Source of the DNA: an uncultured Myxococcales bacterium
GTDB taxonomy: Bacteria > Myxococcota > Myxococcia > Myxococcales > Myxococcaceae
Direction of reading: 5' to 3'
NCBI GenBank assembly: GCA_937980205.1
Contig: CALJKW010000020.1
Location: forward strand, 1 to 64,000
Length of the DNA stretch: 64,000 nt
Below the pieces are notes generated by a model. That model saw nothing but the letters and a program-made list of their open reading frames with translations. It was not told where the DNA came from and did no database searches. This document shows positions 1-7,644 of the stretch, piece after piece. The position numbers and the translations under genes were made by a program. The first letter of the stretch is position 1. Every line of letters starts with the position of its first letter.

Positions 1-712
1 TGCAGGTCGCGTTCGCCGAGCACGTCGCCGTGCCGTTCATGCACTCGTCGACGTCCGCGCATTGATCCGGCGGACCCGCATACCCCGCGTCACAGATGCA
101 CATGGCGATCATCGGCTCGCAGTGCGCGAAGGCCGCGCAGGTGATGCCGGCGCAGGGGCTGCCACCGCCCGCGCCGCCGCCTGCGCCACCGCCTGCCGAG
201 CCGCCGCCCGCTCCACCGCCTGCGGAGCCACCGCCCGCGGAGCCACCGCCCGCCGCGCCACCCGCGGAGCCTCCAGCGGCTCCTCCGGCCGTGCCGCCGC
301 CGGCGCCGCCGGCGTCGCCACCCGCCGCGCCGCCAGCGGCTCCTCCGGCCGTGCCACCTCCGGCACCGCCAGCGTCGCCACCCGCGGAGCCTCCAGCGGC
401 TCCTCCGGCCGTGCCACCTCCGGCACCGCCGGCGTCGCCACCCGCGGAGCCTCCAGCGGCTCCTCCGGCCGTGCCGCCTCCGGCACCGCCGGCGTCGCCA
501 CCTGCCGCGCCGCCGGCGGCTCCACCGGCGCTGCCTCCTGCGGACCCGCCCGCGTCGCCGCCCGCCGAACCCCCGGCAGCTCCGCCTGCCGACCCGCCAC
601 CTGCGCCTCCGGCGGCGCCGCCGCCACTGCCAGCGTCGGCGACGTCGATCGTGCCTTCGCACGACACGGCGGCGAGGAAGACGGTCACGAGCAACAGGCG
701 GAGCGGGCGCAA
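1..712 (-). CDS. Lipoprotein with Gly/Ala-rich linker and EGF-like modules (partial, runs off left edge)
   Basis: This frame is open from a TTG start at 712 down to base 1, so the C-terminus is missing. The start is chosen because a GGAGGT Shine-Dalgarno (722-717) precedes it and the product begins with a signal peptide ending in lipobox AAVSC at about residue 18. A Gly/Ala/Ser/Asp linker of roughly 160 residues follows. It leads into Cys-rich sequence with CAGITCAAFAHC and CICDAGYAG, then DVDECMNG, which is the pattern of EGF-like and calcium-binding EGF modules. The protein is probably anchored in the outer membrane or at the cell surface with a flexible stalk. The function is unknown; adhesion or ligand binding is an inference. 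The linker DNA is a 60-bp tandem repeat. Confidence 0.75.
   Translation of the reverse strand, partial: MRPLRLLLVTVFLAAVSCEGTIDVADAGSGGGAAGGAGGGSAGGAAGGSAGGDAGGSAGGSAGGAAGGAAGGDAGGAGGGTAGGAAGGSAGGDAGGAGGGTAGGAAGGSAGGDAGGAGGGTAGGAAGGAAGGDAGGAGGGTAGGAAGGSAGGAAGGGSAGGGSAGGGAGGGSAGGGAGGGAGGGSPCAGITCAAFAHCEPMIAMCICDAGYAGPPDQCADVDECMNGTATCSANATC
256..540. repeat. 60-bp tandem repeat (VNTR-like) in a lipoprotein linker
   Basis: About four copies of a 60-bp unit follow one another with an exact 60-base period. For example, GGCTCCTCCGGCCGTGCC recurs at the same offset around 279, 339, 399 and 459. Copies differ by a few substitutions. The unit length is a multiple of three, so copy-number change would lengthen or shorten the Gly/Ala stalk of the lipoprotein without breaking the frame. 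Confidence 0.75.
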
Positions 713-871
713 GAAGACCTCCGGGAGCAGAGCGGACGGGGCGACGCCGAATCCCGACGCTAATTCAACCCGGCCCCTCCGCGCGTTGTGGGAGATCCTG
801 CGCGCCTCGGGCCCACGACGGCTTCGCCTTGCGTGTGCCGGTCGGTGGCCTTACACGCGCCGGGCCTCATC

Positions 872-2950
872 GTGAAAGACACCTCGCGCTCTCTGCCTTC
901 CGACCTGCAGCGCCTCGTCGACGAGGAGGAGGCGCTGCTCGCGCGAACCCTCGCCGCCCTCGAAGTGGCGCGCCGCAAAGCCCGCGCCGGCCAGCTCGCG
1001 GTGCCGCAGCTCGAAGAAGAGCTCGGCGCGCTGAAGGAAGAGGCAGCGAAGGCGAACGTGGCGGACCTGCCGCACCTGTTCAACCAGATGGATCTCGTCA
1101 GCGCCGTCGTCGACCGCGCCGGCGCGAGGACTCTGGCCAATCCGCACTCGCCGTACTTCGCGCACCTGCGCGTCGACGGCCCCGCCGGCGTGCGCGACTA
1201 CCTCCTCGGGCGCGACACCTTCACCGACGCCGCCGCGGACGTGCGGATCATCGACTGGCGAACCGCTCCGCTCGCGCGCGTCTTCTACAACTACCAGGAA
1301 GGCGACGACTACGAAGAGACGTTCGGCGGGCGCGTGACGCGCGGTGACGTGCTGGTCCGCCGGCTCGTGATCATCGAGCGCGGCGTGCTCACCGGAATTC
1401 GCCGCGGGCGGCTCTTGCTGCAGCGCCTCGACGACGGCACGTGGATCGACCGCAGCGCGCAGGGCGGCTCGCTCGGCGGCGGAGCAGGCACCGCGGTGCG
1501 GTCGGGCTCGATCACTCCGCGCTTCGACATCACCTCGCAGCTCGACCCCGACCAGTTCGCGGCGATGAACGTCGCCGCCGATCAGCCGCTGCTCGTGCTC
1601 GGCAGCGCCGGCAGCGGCAAGACGACCGTCGCGCTGCACCGGCTGGCGCTGCTCGCCGCGCGCGAGCTGTCGAAGGTCGCGCGCTCGCGGCTGCAGGTCG
1701 TGGTTCCGGAGGAAGGGCTCGCGCGGCTGTCGCGGCGGCTGCTCGCTCCGCTGGGGCTCGAGAAGGTGCCGGTCAAGACGCTGAGCCGCTGGGCGCTCGA
1801 CACCGCGCGCGCCGTGTTCCACGCGAAGGAGCTCGAGGCGTTCGAGGACGCGCCGCCGCTCGTGACGCGGCTCAAGCGGCACCCCGCGCTCGCTCCGCTG
1901 CTCGAGCAGCACCCGGCGGTCGCGAAGAGGTCGTCGAAGTTCCCCGCGCTGCGGCGGCAGCTCGGAGACGTCTTCACCGATCGCTCCTTCCTCGAGCGCG
2001 TCGTGGCCGCGTCGCAGGGAGATCTCCCGAAGACCGCGATCGAAGAGACCGTGCGGCACACGCTCTTGCAGATGGCGTCGCCGTTCGAGGCCGCCGGCTA
2101 CGACACCGACGCGACCACGGCGCTCGACGGCAAGGGCCTCGAAGAGGGAACGCCCGACGCGCTCGCGGGAACCACCGACGTCGAGGACCTGCCGATCCTC
2201 TTGAGCCTGATGGCCGGGCACAAAGGCCTCGACGTCGAATCCACGGCGCACCTCGTGCTCGACGAGGCGGAGGATCTCTCGGTGTTCGAGCTGTTCGTGC
2301 TCGGCCGGCTGCTCTCCGACGAGGGCAGCTGCACCGTGGCCGGCGACGAGATGCAGCAGACCACGTCGAGCTTCCCCGGCTGGCCGTCGCTGCTCGAGAC
2401 GCTCGGAGTGCCGGACGCCGAGCAGGTGCGGCTCAAGGTCTCGTACCGCTGCCCCCGGCCGATCGCCGAGCTCGCGCGCCAGGTGCTCGGGCCCCAAGCG
2501 GCCGGCCTCGAGCCGCTCGGCGCGGACGCGCGTGAAGCCGAGCCCGTCGGCTTCCACCACTTCCCGAACTTCGACCAGGCCTCGTTGTTCCTGCGCGACG
2601 CGATCCAGGACCTGATCGAGCGCGAGCCGCGCGCGTCGGTCGCCGTCATCGCGTCGAGCTCGGATGCGGCCGATGCGTTCTACAAGGGGCTCTCCGGCGT
2701 CCACGGCGTCCGGCGCGTCATCGAGGGCCAGTACACGTTCGAGCCCGGCGTCGACGTCACCGACGCCGACGAGGTGAAGGGCCTCGAGTGGGACTACGTG
2801 GTGCTGCCCGACGTCACCGCGCGCGCGTACCCGGTCGACGCCGAGGCGCGGCGCCGGCTGCACGTCGCGGTGACGCGCGCCGCGCACCAGCTCTGGGTCA
2901 TCTCGTACGACCTGCGCTCGCGGCTGCTCGGCGCGGCGCAGCCCCGGTGA
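872..2950 (+). CDS. HelD-like superfamily 1 helicase/ATPase (RNA polymerase recycling type)
   Basis: The product is a 692-aa UvrD/Rep-superfamily motor. Residues 1-60 are charged and helical, as in the N-terminal coiled coil of HelD. Walker A GSAGSGKTT lies at about 244-252 in the context DQFAAMNVAADQPLLVLGS. Motif II is DEAED rather than the usual DEAQD, and is followed by VAGDEMQQ, SYRCPRP, GLEWDYVVLPDV and VAVTRA, so the helicase motif set is present. HelD proteins bind RNA polymerase and release it from stalled complexes. GTG at 872 is preferred because the upstream in-frame codons read as non-coding; ATG at 788 is the alternative. It stands alone between a divergent lipoprotein and a convergent regulator. 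Confidence 0.85.
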   Translation: MKDTSRSLPSDLQRLVDEEEALLARTLAALEVARRKARAGQLAVPQLEEELGALKEEAAKANVADLPHLFNQMDLVSAVVDRAGARTLANPHSPYFAHLRVDGPAGVRDYLLGRDTFTDAAADVRIIDWRTAPLARVFYNYQEGDDYEETFGGRVTRGDVLVRRLVIIERGVLTGIRRGRLLLQRLDDGTWIDRSAQGGSLGGGAGTAVRSGSITPRFDITSQLDPDQFAAMNVAADQPLLVLGSAGSGKTTVALHRLALLAARELSKVARSRLQVVVPEEGLARLSRRLLAPLGLEKVPVKTLSRWALDTARAVFHAKELEAFEDAPPLVTRLKRHPALAPLLEQHPAVAKRSSKFPALRRQLGDVFTDRSFLERVVAASQGDLPKTAIEETVRHTLLQMASPFEAAGYDTDATTALDGKGLEEGTPDALAGTTDVEDLPILLSLMAGHKGLDVESTAHLVLDEAEDLSVFELFVLGRLLSDEGSCTVAGDEMQQTTSSFPGWPSLLETLGVPDAEQVRLKVSYRCPRPIAELARQVLGPQAAGLEPLGADAREAEPVGFHHFPNFDQASLFLRDAIQDLIEREPRASVAVIASSSDAADAFYKGLSGVHGVRRVIEGQYTFEPGVDVTDADEVKGLEWDYVVLPDVTARAYPVDAEARRRLHVAVTRAAHQLWVISYDLRSRLLGAAQPR

Positions 2951-2953
2951 CGC

Positions 2954-4363
2954 TCACGCCGAGTCGCGCTCTTCGAGCTCGATCGTCCCGTCGAGCTCGA
3001 GCCCGAAGCGGCCGCGCCCGCGGCTGACGAGGCGCACGTCGGGGCACTTCTCCTCGAGCCGCCGCCTGAGCAGGATGAGCCGGCTCTCGAGGTTGTCGCG
3101 CACCTCGGGCAGGCCGAGGGTCGCGTCGAGGCGCAGCTCGCGGTTGGTGAACTCGGTGCGCTGCGTGGTCGAGAACGCGGTCAGCACGCGCCAGAGGATG
3201 CGCGCGGGCACGTTGCGGATCAGGTACGCGCCGTCGACGAAGACGCAGTCGTCGTTCTTGTAGAGGCAGAAGCGATGAGTGACCGCTGCCGGCTGCTTCG
3301 CCTTGGCCTCGGCGAGCGCGGCGGCGGCGGCCTCGGCCTGGCCTTCTTCGTCGTCGCGCTGCAGCTCGGCGGCGAGGCTGCCCGCGAGCTGGTCCGCGAG
3401 CACGCTCAAGAACGCCTCGTGCCACGTCTCGAACGCGACGGGGTTCGTGCTCTCGAGGGCGAGGACTCCGATGAGCCGGCCGCGATCGACGAGCGGCAGC
3501 GCCATCTGAGCCTGCGCGTTCGGCAGGCCCGGCAGGGGAATCTCGCCGGCGTCGGACACCGAGCCGCCCATCGCCTGAATGCTCTCGCGCACCGCCCGGC
3601 CGTAGCGCAGCGCGCTGTCGACGGGCCCCAGGCGCAGCGCCTGCTTCGTCTCGGCGACGGTGCCGAACAGGCCGTGGCCGATGGGGATCTCGGCGCCGAC
3701 GCCGCTCTCGCCGTAGCCGCGGCTCGCGACCGCGAACAGCTTCGCGCCGCTCTCGTCGGGCAGGAGCACCATCGAGTGGTCGAAGCCCAGATCCTCGGCG
3801 AGGAACGCGAGCGCCGACGAGAGCAGGCCGTCGAGGTCGCGCGCGTTGCGCAGCAGCGCGCACCCGCGCTGCAGCGCCCAGAGCTCGCCGCGCTCGGTCA
3901 GCGGCCCCACGTCGGGCGGAGGAACATCGGCCGGCTGCCCCACCGGCGCGGGCTCGAGCGTGCCCGGCACCGCCTCGATCGACGCCACGCGGAACACGTC
4001 GGCGGACAGCAGGCGGAACACGCCGCTCATGCCGGTGTGCGACGCGATCGCCTGAATGCGCGCCGACATCTCGTCGAAGAGCCGGCCCTGCCGCTCCGAG
4101 CGCAGGAACCACAGCTTCATGCGGTAGCGCTCGAGCGTGATGGGGTCCCACAGCGAGAGCATCGCGGCCGGGTTCGCCTCGAGGTTCTGCGCCGTCTTGT
4201 TGAAGAACTGCCGCGACAGCGCCACGTGCTGCGCGTCGAGGTACTTCACGTGGCTGATGTGGCTCACGTTCGGCGTGCCGTCTTGCGAGCAGGTCGCGAT
4301 CGTCGCGGGGATGATGCCATCGAGGCAGCGCGACAGCGACTCGAGCGTGAGGGGAGGAGCCAT
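2954..4363 (-). CDS. PNPOx-like / GAF / winged-helix-like regulatory protein
   Basis: This 469-aa protein has three parts. Residues 1-130 resemble a pyridoxamine 5'-phosphate oxidase-like split-barrel flavin/heme-binding fold (ATIATCSQDGTPNVSHIS). Residues about 165-330 are a GAF domain (LLPDESGAKLFAVASRGYGE, ALPLVDRGRLIGVLALES). Residues about 370-469 contain TEFTNRELRLD and a following helix-rich stretch like the winged helix of OmpR-type or bacterial-activation-domain regulators. It has no obvious enzyme motif and probably senses a small molecule or redox state. It lies 5 bases after the smaller PNPOx gene (4369-4857) in the same direction, so the two are likely co-transcribed and may act together. 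ATG at 4363 has a good GGGAGGAG ribosome site. Confidence 0.75.
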   Translation of the reverse strand: MAPPLTLESLSRCLDGIIPATIATCSQDGTPNVSHISHVKYLDAQHVALSRQFFNKTAQNLEANPAAMLSLWDPITLERYRMKLWFLRSERQGRLFDEMSARIQAIASHTGMSGVFRLLSADVFRVASIEAVPGTLEPAPVGQPADVPPPDVGPLTERGELWALQRGCALLRNARDLDGLLSSALAFLAEDLGFDHSMVLLPDESGAKLFAVASRGYGESGVGAEIPIGHGLFGTVAETKQALRLGPVDSALRYGRAVRESIQAMGGSVSDAGEIPLPGLPNAQAQMALPLVDRGRLIGVLALESTNPVAFETWHEAFLSVLADQLAGSLAAELQRDDEEGQAEAAAAALAEAKAKQPAAVTHRFCLYKNDDCVFVDGAYLIRNVPARILWRVLTAFSTTQRTEFTNRELRLDATLGLPEVRDNLESRLILLRRRLEEKCPDVRLVSRGRGRFGLELDGTIELEERDSA

Positions 4364-4368
4364 GCGTT

Positions 4369-4857
4369 TCAGCCCCTTCGCAGCGGCTCGCCGGCGCGCG
4401 GGCCCGGCGTCTGGAGGAACGCTGCGTTCACCTCGATGTCGACCGCGACGCTCGGCCAGTTCGTGAGCCGGCGCGTGATGCTGCGCGGCACTCCGACGAG
4501 CGCGAACTGCTCGGTCAGCGCCGCGCGGTGCACGCTCATCAGCGCGCGATCGGCGTCGTCGGCGGACCGCGTCGCCACCGCCTTGCCTTTGATCTGAATG
4601 CTCTTGTGGTCGTACGGGCGCGTCATCGTCACCGCGATGGCGCCGTTGTCCGCGAGGTTCGACAGCGTGCGGGCCGCGGCCTGCTGCGGCAGGTACACGG
4701 TGAAGAGCTTCCGCGCGCAGTCGCTCTTGAGGCCCATCGCGATGGTCGCTTCGGGCTCCAGTAACGAATTCCGGGTCGCGACGTAGATGATCACACCGGA
4801 CGCGACGTGCTCCGCGATCTCCTCGAGTAACAGTGCGTCGACGGGGGGTTGGCTCAA
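4369..4857 (-). CDS. Pyridoxamine 5'-phosphate oxidase-related protein
   Basis: This 162-aa protein has the PNPOx-like split-barrel pattern: a beta-rich start (SGVIIYVATRNSLLEPEATI), a central GAIAVTMTRPYDHKSIQIKG like the strand that binds flavin in this superfamily, and a conserved C-terminal half. It lacks enough signature residues to say that it oxidises pyridoxamine phosphate; many relatives bind FMN, F420 or heme. The start is TTG at 4857, as no ATG lies nearby. It is the first gene of a two-gene unit with the PNPOx/GAF regulator. Confidence 0.7.
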   Translation of the reverse strand: MSQPPVDALLLEEIAEHVASGVIIYVATRNSLLEPEATIAMGLKSDCARKLFTVYLPQQAAARTLSNLADNGAIAVTMTRPYDHKSIQIKGKAVATRSADDADRALMSVHRAALTEQFALVGVPRSITRRLTNWPSVAVDIEVNAAFLQTPGPRAGEPLRRG

Positions 4858-4952
4858 GGGGACGGCTCTTAGCGATTTTTTAGCATTGCTTTAGGGCGCC
4901 CCCAGCGACTTCTTAGCGAGCCGCGTTCGCTGGAGTGGGCACTGTGCCGGGC

Positions 4953-5885
4953 ATGAGCTTCATGCCCCGCCTCGCGCTGCTCCTCGCCGTCGCCGGCTGC
5001 ACGTCGGCGCCGCGCCCCGCCGAGCCGCTGCCGCACCTGCTCTCGCAGACCGGCCTCGACGCCCACGCGCTCGAGTTCACGCCCCAGTACCCGCTGTGGA
5101 CGGACGGCGCCACGAAGCGCCGGTGGCTGAAGCTGCCGCCGGGCACCGCCATCGACGCGTCGAACCCCGACCGCTGGGAGCTGCCCGCCGGCGCGAAGCT
5201 GTGGAAGCAGTTCGACTTCGGCGGCCGCCCCGTCGAGACGCGCTTCATCGAGCGCCTGCCGGACGGCTCGTGGCGCTTCGCGGCGTACGTGTGGAACGAG
5301 GCCGGCACCGACGCCGAGCTCGCGCCGGCGGGCGGCCTCATCGGCGTCGCCGCGACGTCGCCCACCACGCGGCACGACGTGCCCGGCATCGAAGACTGCC
5401 GCGCCTGTCACGAGGGCCGGCCGAACCGCGTGCTCGGCCTGGGCGCGCTGCAGCTCGCGCCGCGCCTCGACGAGCTCGCGCGCGCCGGCGTCATCGAGGG
5501 CCTGCCCATGGAGCTGCGCTCGAGCCCGCCGCGCATCGCCGCGGCGAACGACGACGAGCGCGCGGCGCTCGGCTACCTGTTCGGCAACTGCGCGCACTGC
5601 CACAACGCGGACGGCCCGCTCGCGTCGGTGGGGCTCGACTTCGATCAGCCCGTCGCCGCTGCCGGCCCGGCCGCAGAGCGCACGCACGCGGTCGACGCTC
5701 CGAGCCGGTTCCGCTTCCCGCGCGGTGAGGCGACCGCCCGCATCGCCCGCGGAGCGCCGGAGCTCAGCATCGCGCTGCTGCGCATGCGCTCGCGCGACCC
5801 GCTCACCCAGATGCCGCCGCTCGGCACGCACCTCGTCGATCCCGAGGGCGTGCGTCTCGTCAGCCGTTGGATCTCTCAGCTGTGA
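4953..5885 (+). CDS. Lipoprotein with two c-type heme motifs
   Basis: The 310-aa product starts at ATG 4953, giving a short signal peptide that ends in lipobox AVAGC (Cys16). GTG at 4935 and ATG at 4962 are alternatives. Two CxxCH heme sites are visible: CRACH at about 149-153 and CAHCH at about 213-217, the second within LFGNCAHCHNADGPLA. An N-terminal part (PLWTDGATKRRWLKLPPGT) and a MPPLGTH motif near the C-terminus, a possible heme methionine ligand, match the SO2930-like diheme family as I recall it. It is probably an anchored electron-transfer protein in the periplasm. The next gene encodes another c-type cytochrome 35 bases downstream, so the two may form one electron-transfer unit. 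Confidence 0.75.
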   Translation: MSFMPRLALLLAVAGCTSAPRPAEPLPHLLSQTGLDAHALEFTPQYPLWTDGATKRRWLKLPPGTAIDASNPDRWELPAGAKLWKQFDFGGRPVETRFIERLPDGSWRFAAYVWNEAGTDAELAPAGGLIGVAATSPTTRHDVPGIEDCRACHEGRPNRVLGLGALQLAPRLDELARAGVIEGLPMELRSSPPRIAAANDDERAALGYLFGNCAHCHNADGPLASVGLDFDQPVAAAGPAAERTHAVDAPSRFRFPRGEATARIARGAPELSIALLRMRSRDPLTQMPPLGTHLVDPEGVRLVSRWISQL

Positions 5886-5920
5886 ACCCGAAAGCAGTGA
5901 ACCCGAAAAGGAGCAACGCC

Positions 5921-6505
5921 ATGAAGCCCATCGTCCCCGTCGCACTGTCCGCCGTCGCCGCCGCCTGTATCGCCGTCGCTGCCGTCGCCGTCACGCGCGG
6001 CGCGCCCGCCGAGGCCGCGAAGCCGACGCTCGCGCAGCGCATCGAGCACGGCCGCCACCGCGTCGTGACCGCCGGCTGCCACGACTGCCACACGCCACTG
6101 AAGATGGGCGACACGGGCCCCGAGCCCGACTTCTCGCGCGCGCTCTCCGGTCACCCGGAAGGCATGGAGCTGCCGCCGCCGCCGGCTCCGGTCGGCCCGT
6201 GGATCGTGAGCGCCGCCGCGACGAACACCGCGTGGGCCGGGCCGTGGGGCGTCTCGTTCACCGCGAACCTCACCCCCGACAAGGAGACCGGCACCGGCAC
6301 GTGGACCGAGGAGCAGTTCGTCCAGACCATCCGCACCGGCCGTCACCTCGGCCGCGGCCGGCCCGTGCTGCCGCCCATGCCCATCCCCATGTACAAGAAC
6401 TTCACCGACGACGAGCTGAAGGACATCTTCGCGTACCTGCAGAGCCTGCCGCCGATTCACAACCGCGTGCCGGCGCCGCTGCCCCCGGCTGAAGCGAAGA
6501 TGTGA
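5921..6505 (+). CDS. Secreted mono-heme c-type cytochrome
   Basis: The 194-aa product starts at ATG 5921 with AAGGAG about seven bases upstream. An N-terminal hydrophobic segment (residues 3-27) acts as a signal peptide or anchor. CHDCH at 53-57 is the single heme attachment site. Motifs FTANLTPD and FVQTIRTGRHL followed by PMPIPMYKNFTDDELKDI are typical of the cytochrome c subunits that partner periplasmic dehydrogenases, and the PM-containing loop could supply the axial methionine. It follows the diheme lipoprotein by 35 bases and is probably in the same transcript. Confidence 0.8.
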   Translation: MKPIVPVALSAVAAACIAVAAVAVTRGAPAEAAKPTLAQRIEHGRHRVVTAGCHDCHTPLKMGDTGPEPDFSRALSGHPEGMELPPPPAPVGPWIVSAAATNTAWAGPWGVSFTANLTPDKETGTGTWTEEQFVQTIRTGRHLGRGRPVLPPMPIPMYKNFTDDELKDIFAYLQSLPPIHNRVPAPLPPAEAKM

Positions 6506-6511
6506 GGCCCC

Positions 6512-6526
6512 GCGCTCGCAGAGCGC
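6512..6526. terminator. Possible bidirectional terminator hairpin
   Basis: GCGCTC and GAGCGC form a six-base-pair stem around a three-base loop, in the 39-base gap between the convergent cytochrome and SDR genes. There is no T-tract on either side, so termination is only suggested by position. Confidence 0.3.
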
Positions 6527-6544
6527 TGCGGCCATGTCGCTGCC

Positions 6545-7225
6545 TCAGCGCTCTTCGACGCGAGCCGCCGGGTCGAACGACTCGGGCCGCTGAAAGGGGA
6601 TGATCGCGCCGCGCGTGGAGCTGCCGAACAGCTTCAGCAGCGCTCGCCCGAAGTCGACGGAGGGCACCACGCCGGCGCGAGCCTGCTTCTCGACGCGAGA
6701 CGCGATGCGCACCTCGTTCACGCGCGCGCCCTCGCGCTGCTCGACCCGCAACGAGCGCGACAACGCGAGCACGCCCGCGGTCGCGATGCCCAGCATGCTC
6801 GCGTTGGGAATCGTCAGGGTGGCGCCGACGCCCGTGATGATCGTGAACGAGCCGCTCGCAGAGGTACGCGGGAGGAAGACCCTCGCCGCGTGGATCTGCG
6901 CGTCGAGCAGCATGCGGCGGGCCTCTTCGTACTCTTCCGCGGGCTGCCGAACGAACGGCCCCTTCTGCCACCAGCCGCCCGACGAGACGACCACGTGATC
7001 GACGTCGCCCACCTCGCGCGCGAGCCGGTCAGCGTCCGCCGCGTCGCTGACATCGCCGGTCAGCACGCGCGCCGTGGGGAACAGCTCGCCGAGGCTCTTG
7101 GCGCGCTCGGCGTCGCGGCTGATGACGATCGGCGTGCCTCCCGCCTCGGCGACCGCGGCAGCGACGCCGTGGCCGACGTTCCCCGTCGCTCCCAACACCA
7201 GGGTCTTCTTCCCTCGCAGTTCCAT
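6545..7225 (-). CDS. SDR-family NAD(P)-binding protein lacking the catalytic Tyr and Lys
   Basis: The 226-aa product has a Rossmann start with VLGATGNVGHG at about residues 10-20 (GxxGxxG type), then TGDVSD and VVVSSGG, as in short-chain dehydrogenases. In the region where active SDRs carry YxxxK, the sequence is MLGIATAGVLALSRSLRVE; aligning on AG...SRSL puts Leu where Tyr belongs and Thr where Lys belongs. It may therefore bind a nucleotide without being a classical oxidoreductase. ATG 7225 is chosen because the reading starts directly before the dinucleotide fold; an upstream in-frame GTG at 7282 falls in a region with a strong hairpin. It is convergent with the cytochrome genes. Confidence 0.75.
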   Translation of the reverse strand: MELRGKKTLVLGATGNVGHGVAAAVAEAGGTPIVISRDAERAKSLGELFPTARVLTGDVSDAADADRLAREVGDVDHVVVSSGGWWQKGPFVRQPAEEYEEARRMLLDAQIHAARVFLPRTSASGSFTIITGVGATLTIPNASMLGIATAGVLALSRSLRVEQREGARVNEVRIASRVEKQARAGVVPSVDFGRALLKLFGSSTRGAIIPFQRPESFDPAARVEER

Positions 7226-7644
7226 GCGCGGAAGATGCGCGAGGCCGCGCAGCGTTTCTCGTGCCTCAGGCGTCCGAGGCAAAGCCCGGTGCCTCGGACG
7301 CCAAGCTCATCAGTCTGAGCGCTCCGGTTCAGTCGCGTCCCGCACTCGCCTCCGCCGGCAACCGCGCCAAGCCGGCGTTCTCCGCACAGCCGGGCTCGGC
7401 GCCTCGCAACGCGGCCGTCGCGTGCGGCGGGGGCGGTGCCTGCTCTCGTGGCAGCGGCTCGCGGGCGTGCAGCACGAGACCGCCGGCGCCTGGTCGCCTC
7501 TCGGCCTCGGACCGCCGTCACCGCGGTGCCTTTGCGGCCGGAGCTCGGCCGAGTCGAGCTCGGCGGTCTGGTCGGGCTCGGAATTCCTGATCGGTCCGAC
7601 GCGAGGCCGGTCTCGCCACATTCGTTACACAACGCCGCCACCAG
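7226..7644. other. 419-base divergent intergenic region with one strong inverted repeat
   Basis: This gap separates the SDR gene (minus strand) from the 601-aa gene (plus strand). A short plus-strand open frame (GTG 7261 to TGA 7590) is in the same frame as the downstream gene but starts inside a hairpin and resembles no protein I recognise, so it is not called. The gap holds a 12-bp inverted repeat (7269-7302) and must contain the promoters of both flanking genes. Confidence 0.5.
7269..7302. promoter_or_regulatory. Perfect 12-bp inverted repeat, candidate operator or RNA hairpin
   Basis: GGCGTCCGAGGC (7269-7280) and GCCTCGGACGCC (7291-7302) are perfectly complementary across a 10-base loop. 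The repeat lies 44 bases upstream of the SDR start and about 340 bases upstream of the divergent gene. No T-tract follows on either strand, so an operator for the divergent promoters or a leader hairpin is more likely than a terminator. Confidence 0.5.

Noticed and set aside
7261..7590. A plus-strand ORF that begins inside a hairpin, in frame with the 601-aa gene
   Set aside because: It starts inside the 12-bp inverted repeat and has no motif or homologue I recognise; a decayed N-terminal extension cannot be excluded, so it is mentioned in the intergenic entry only.
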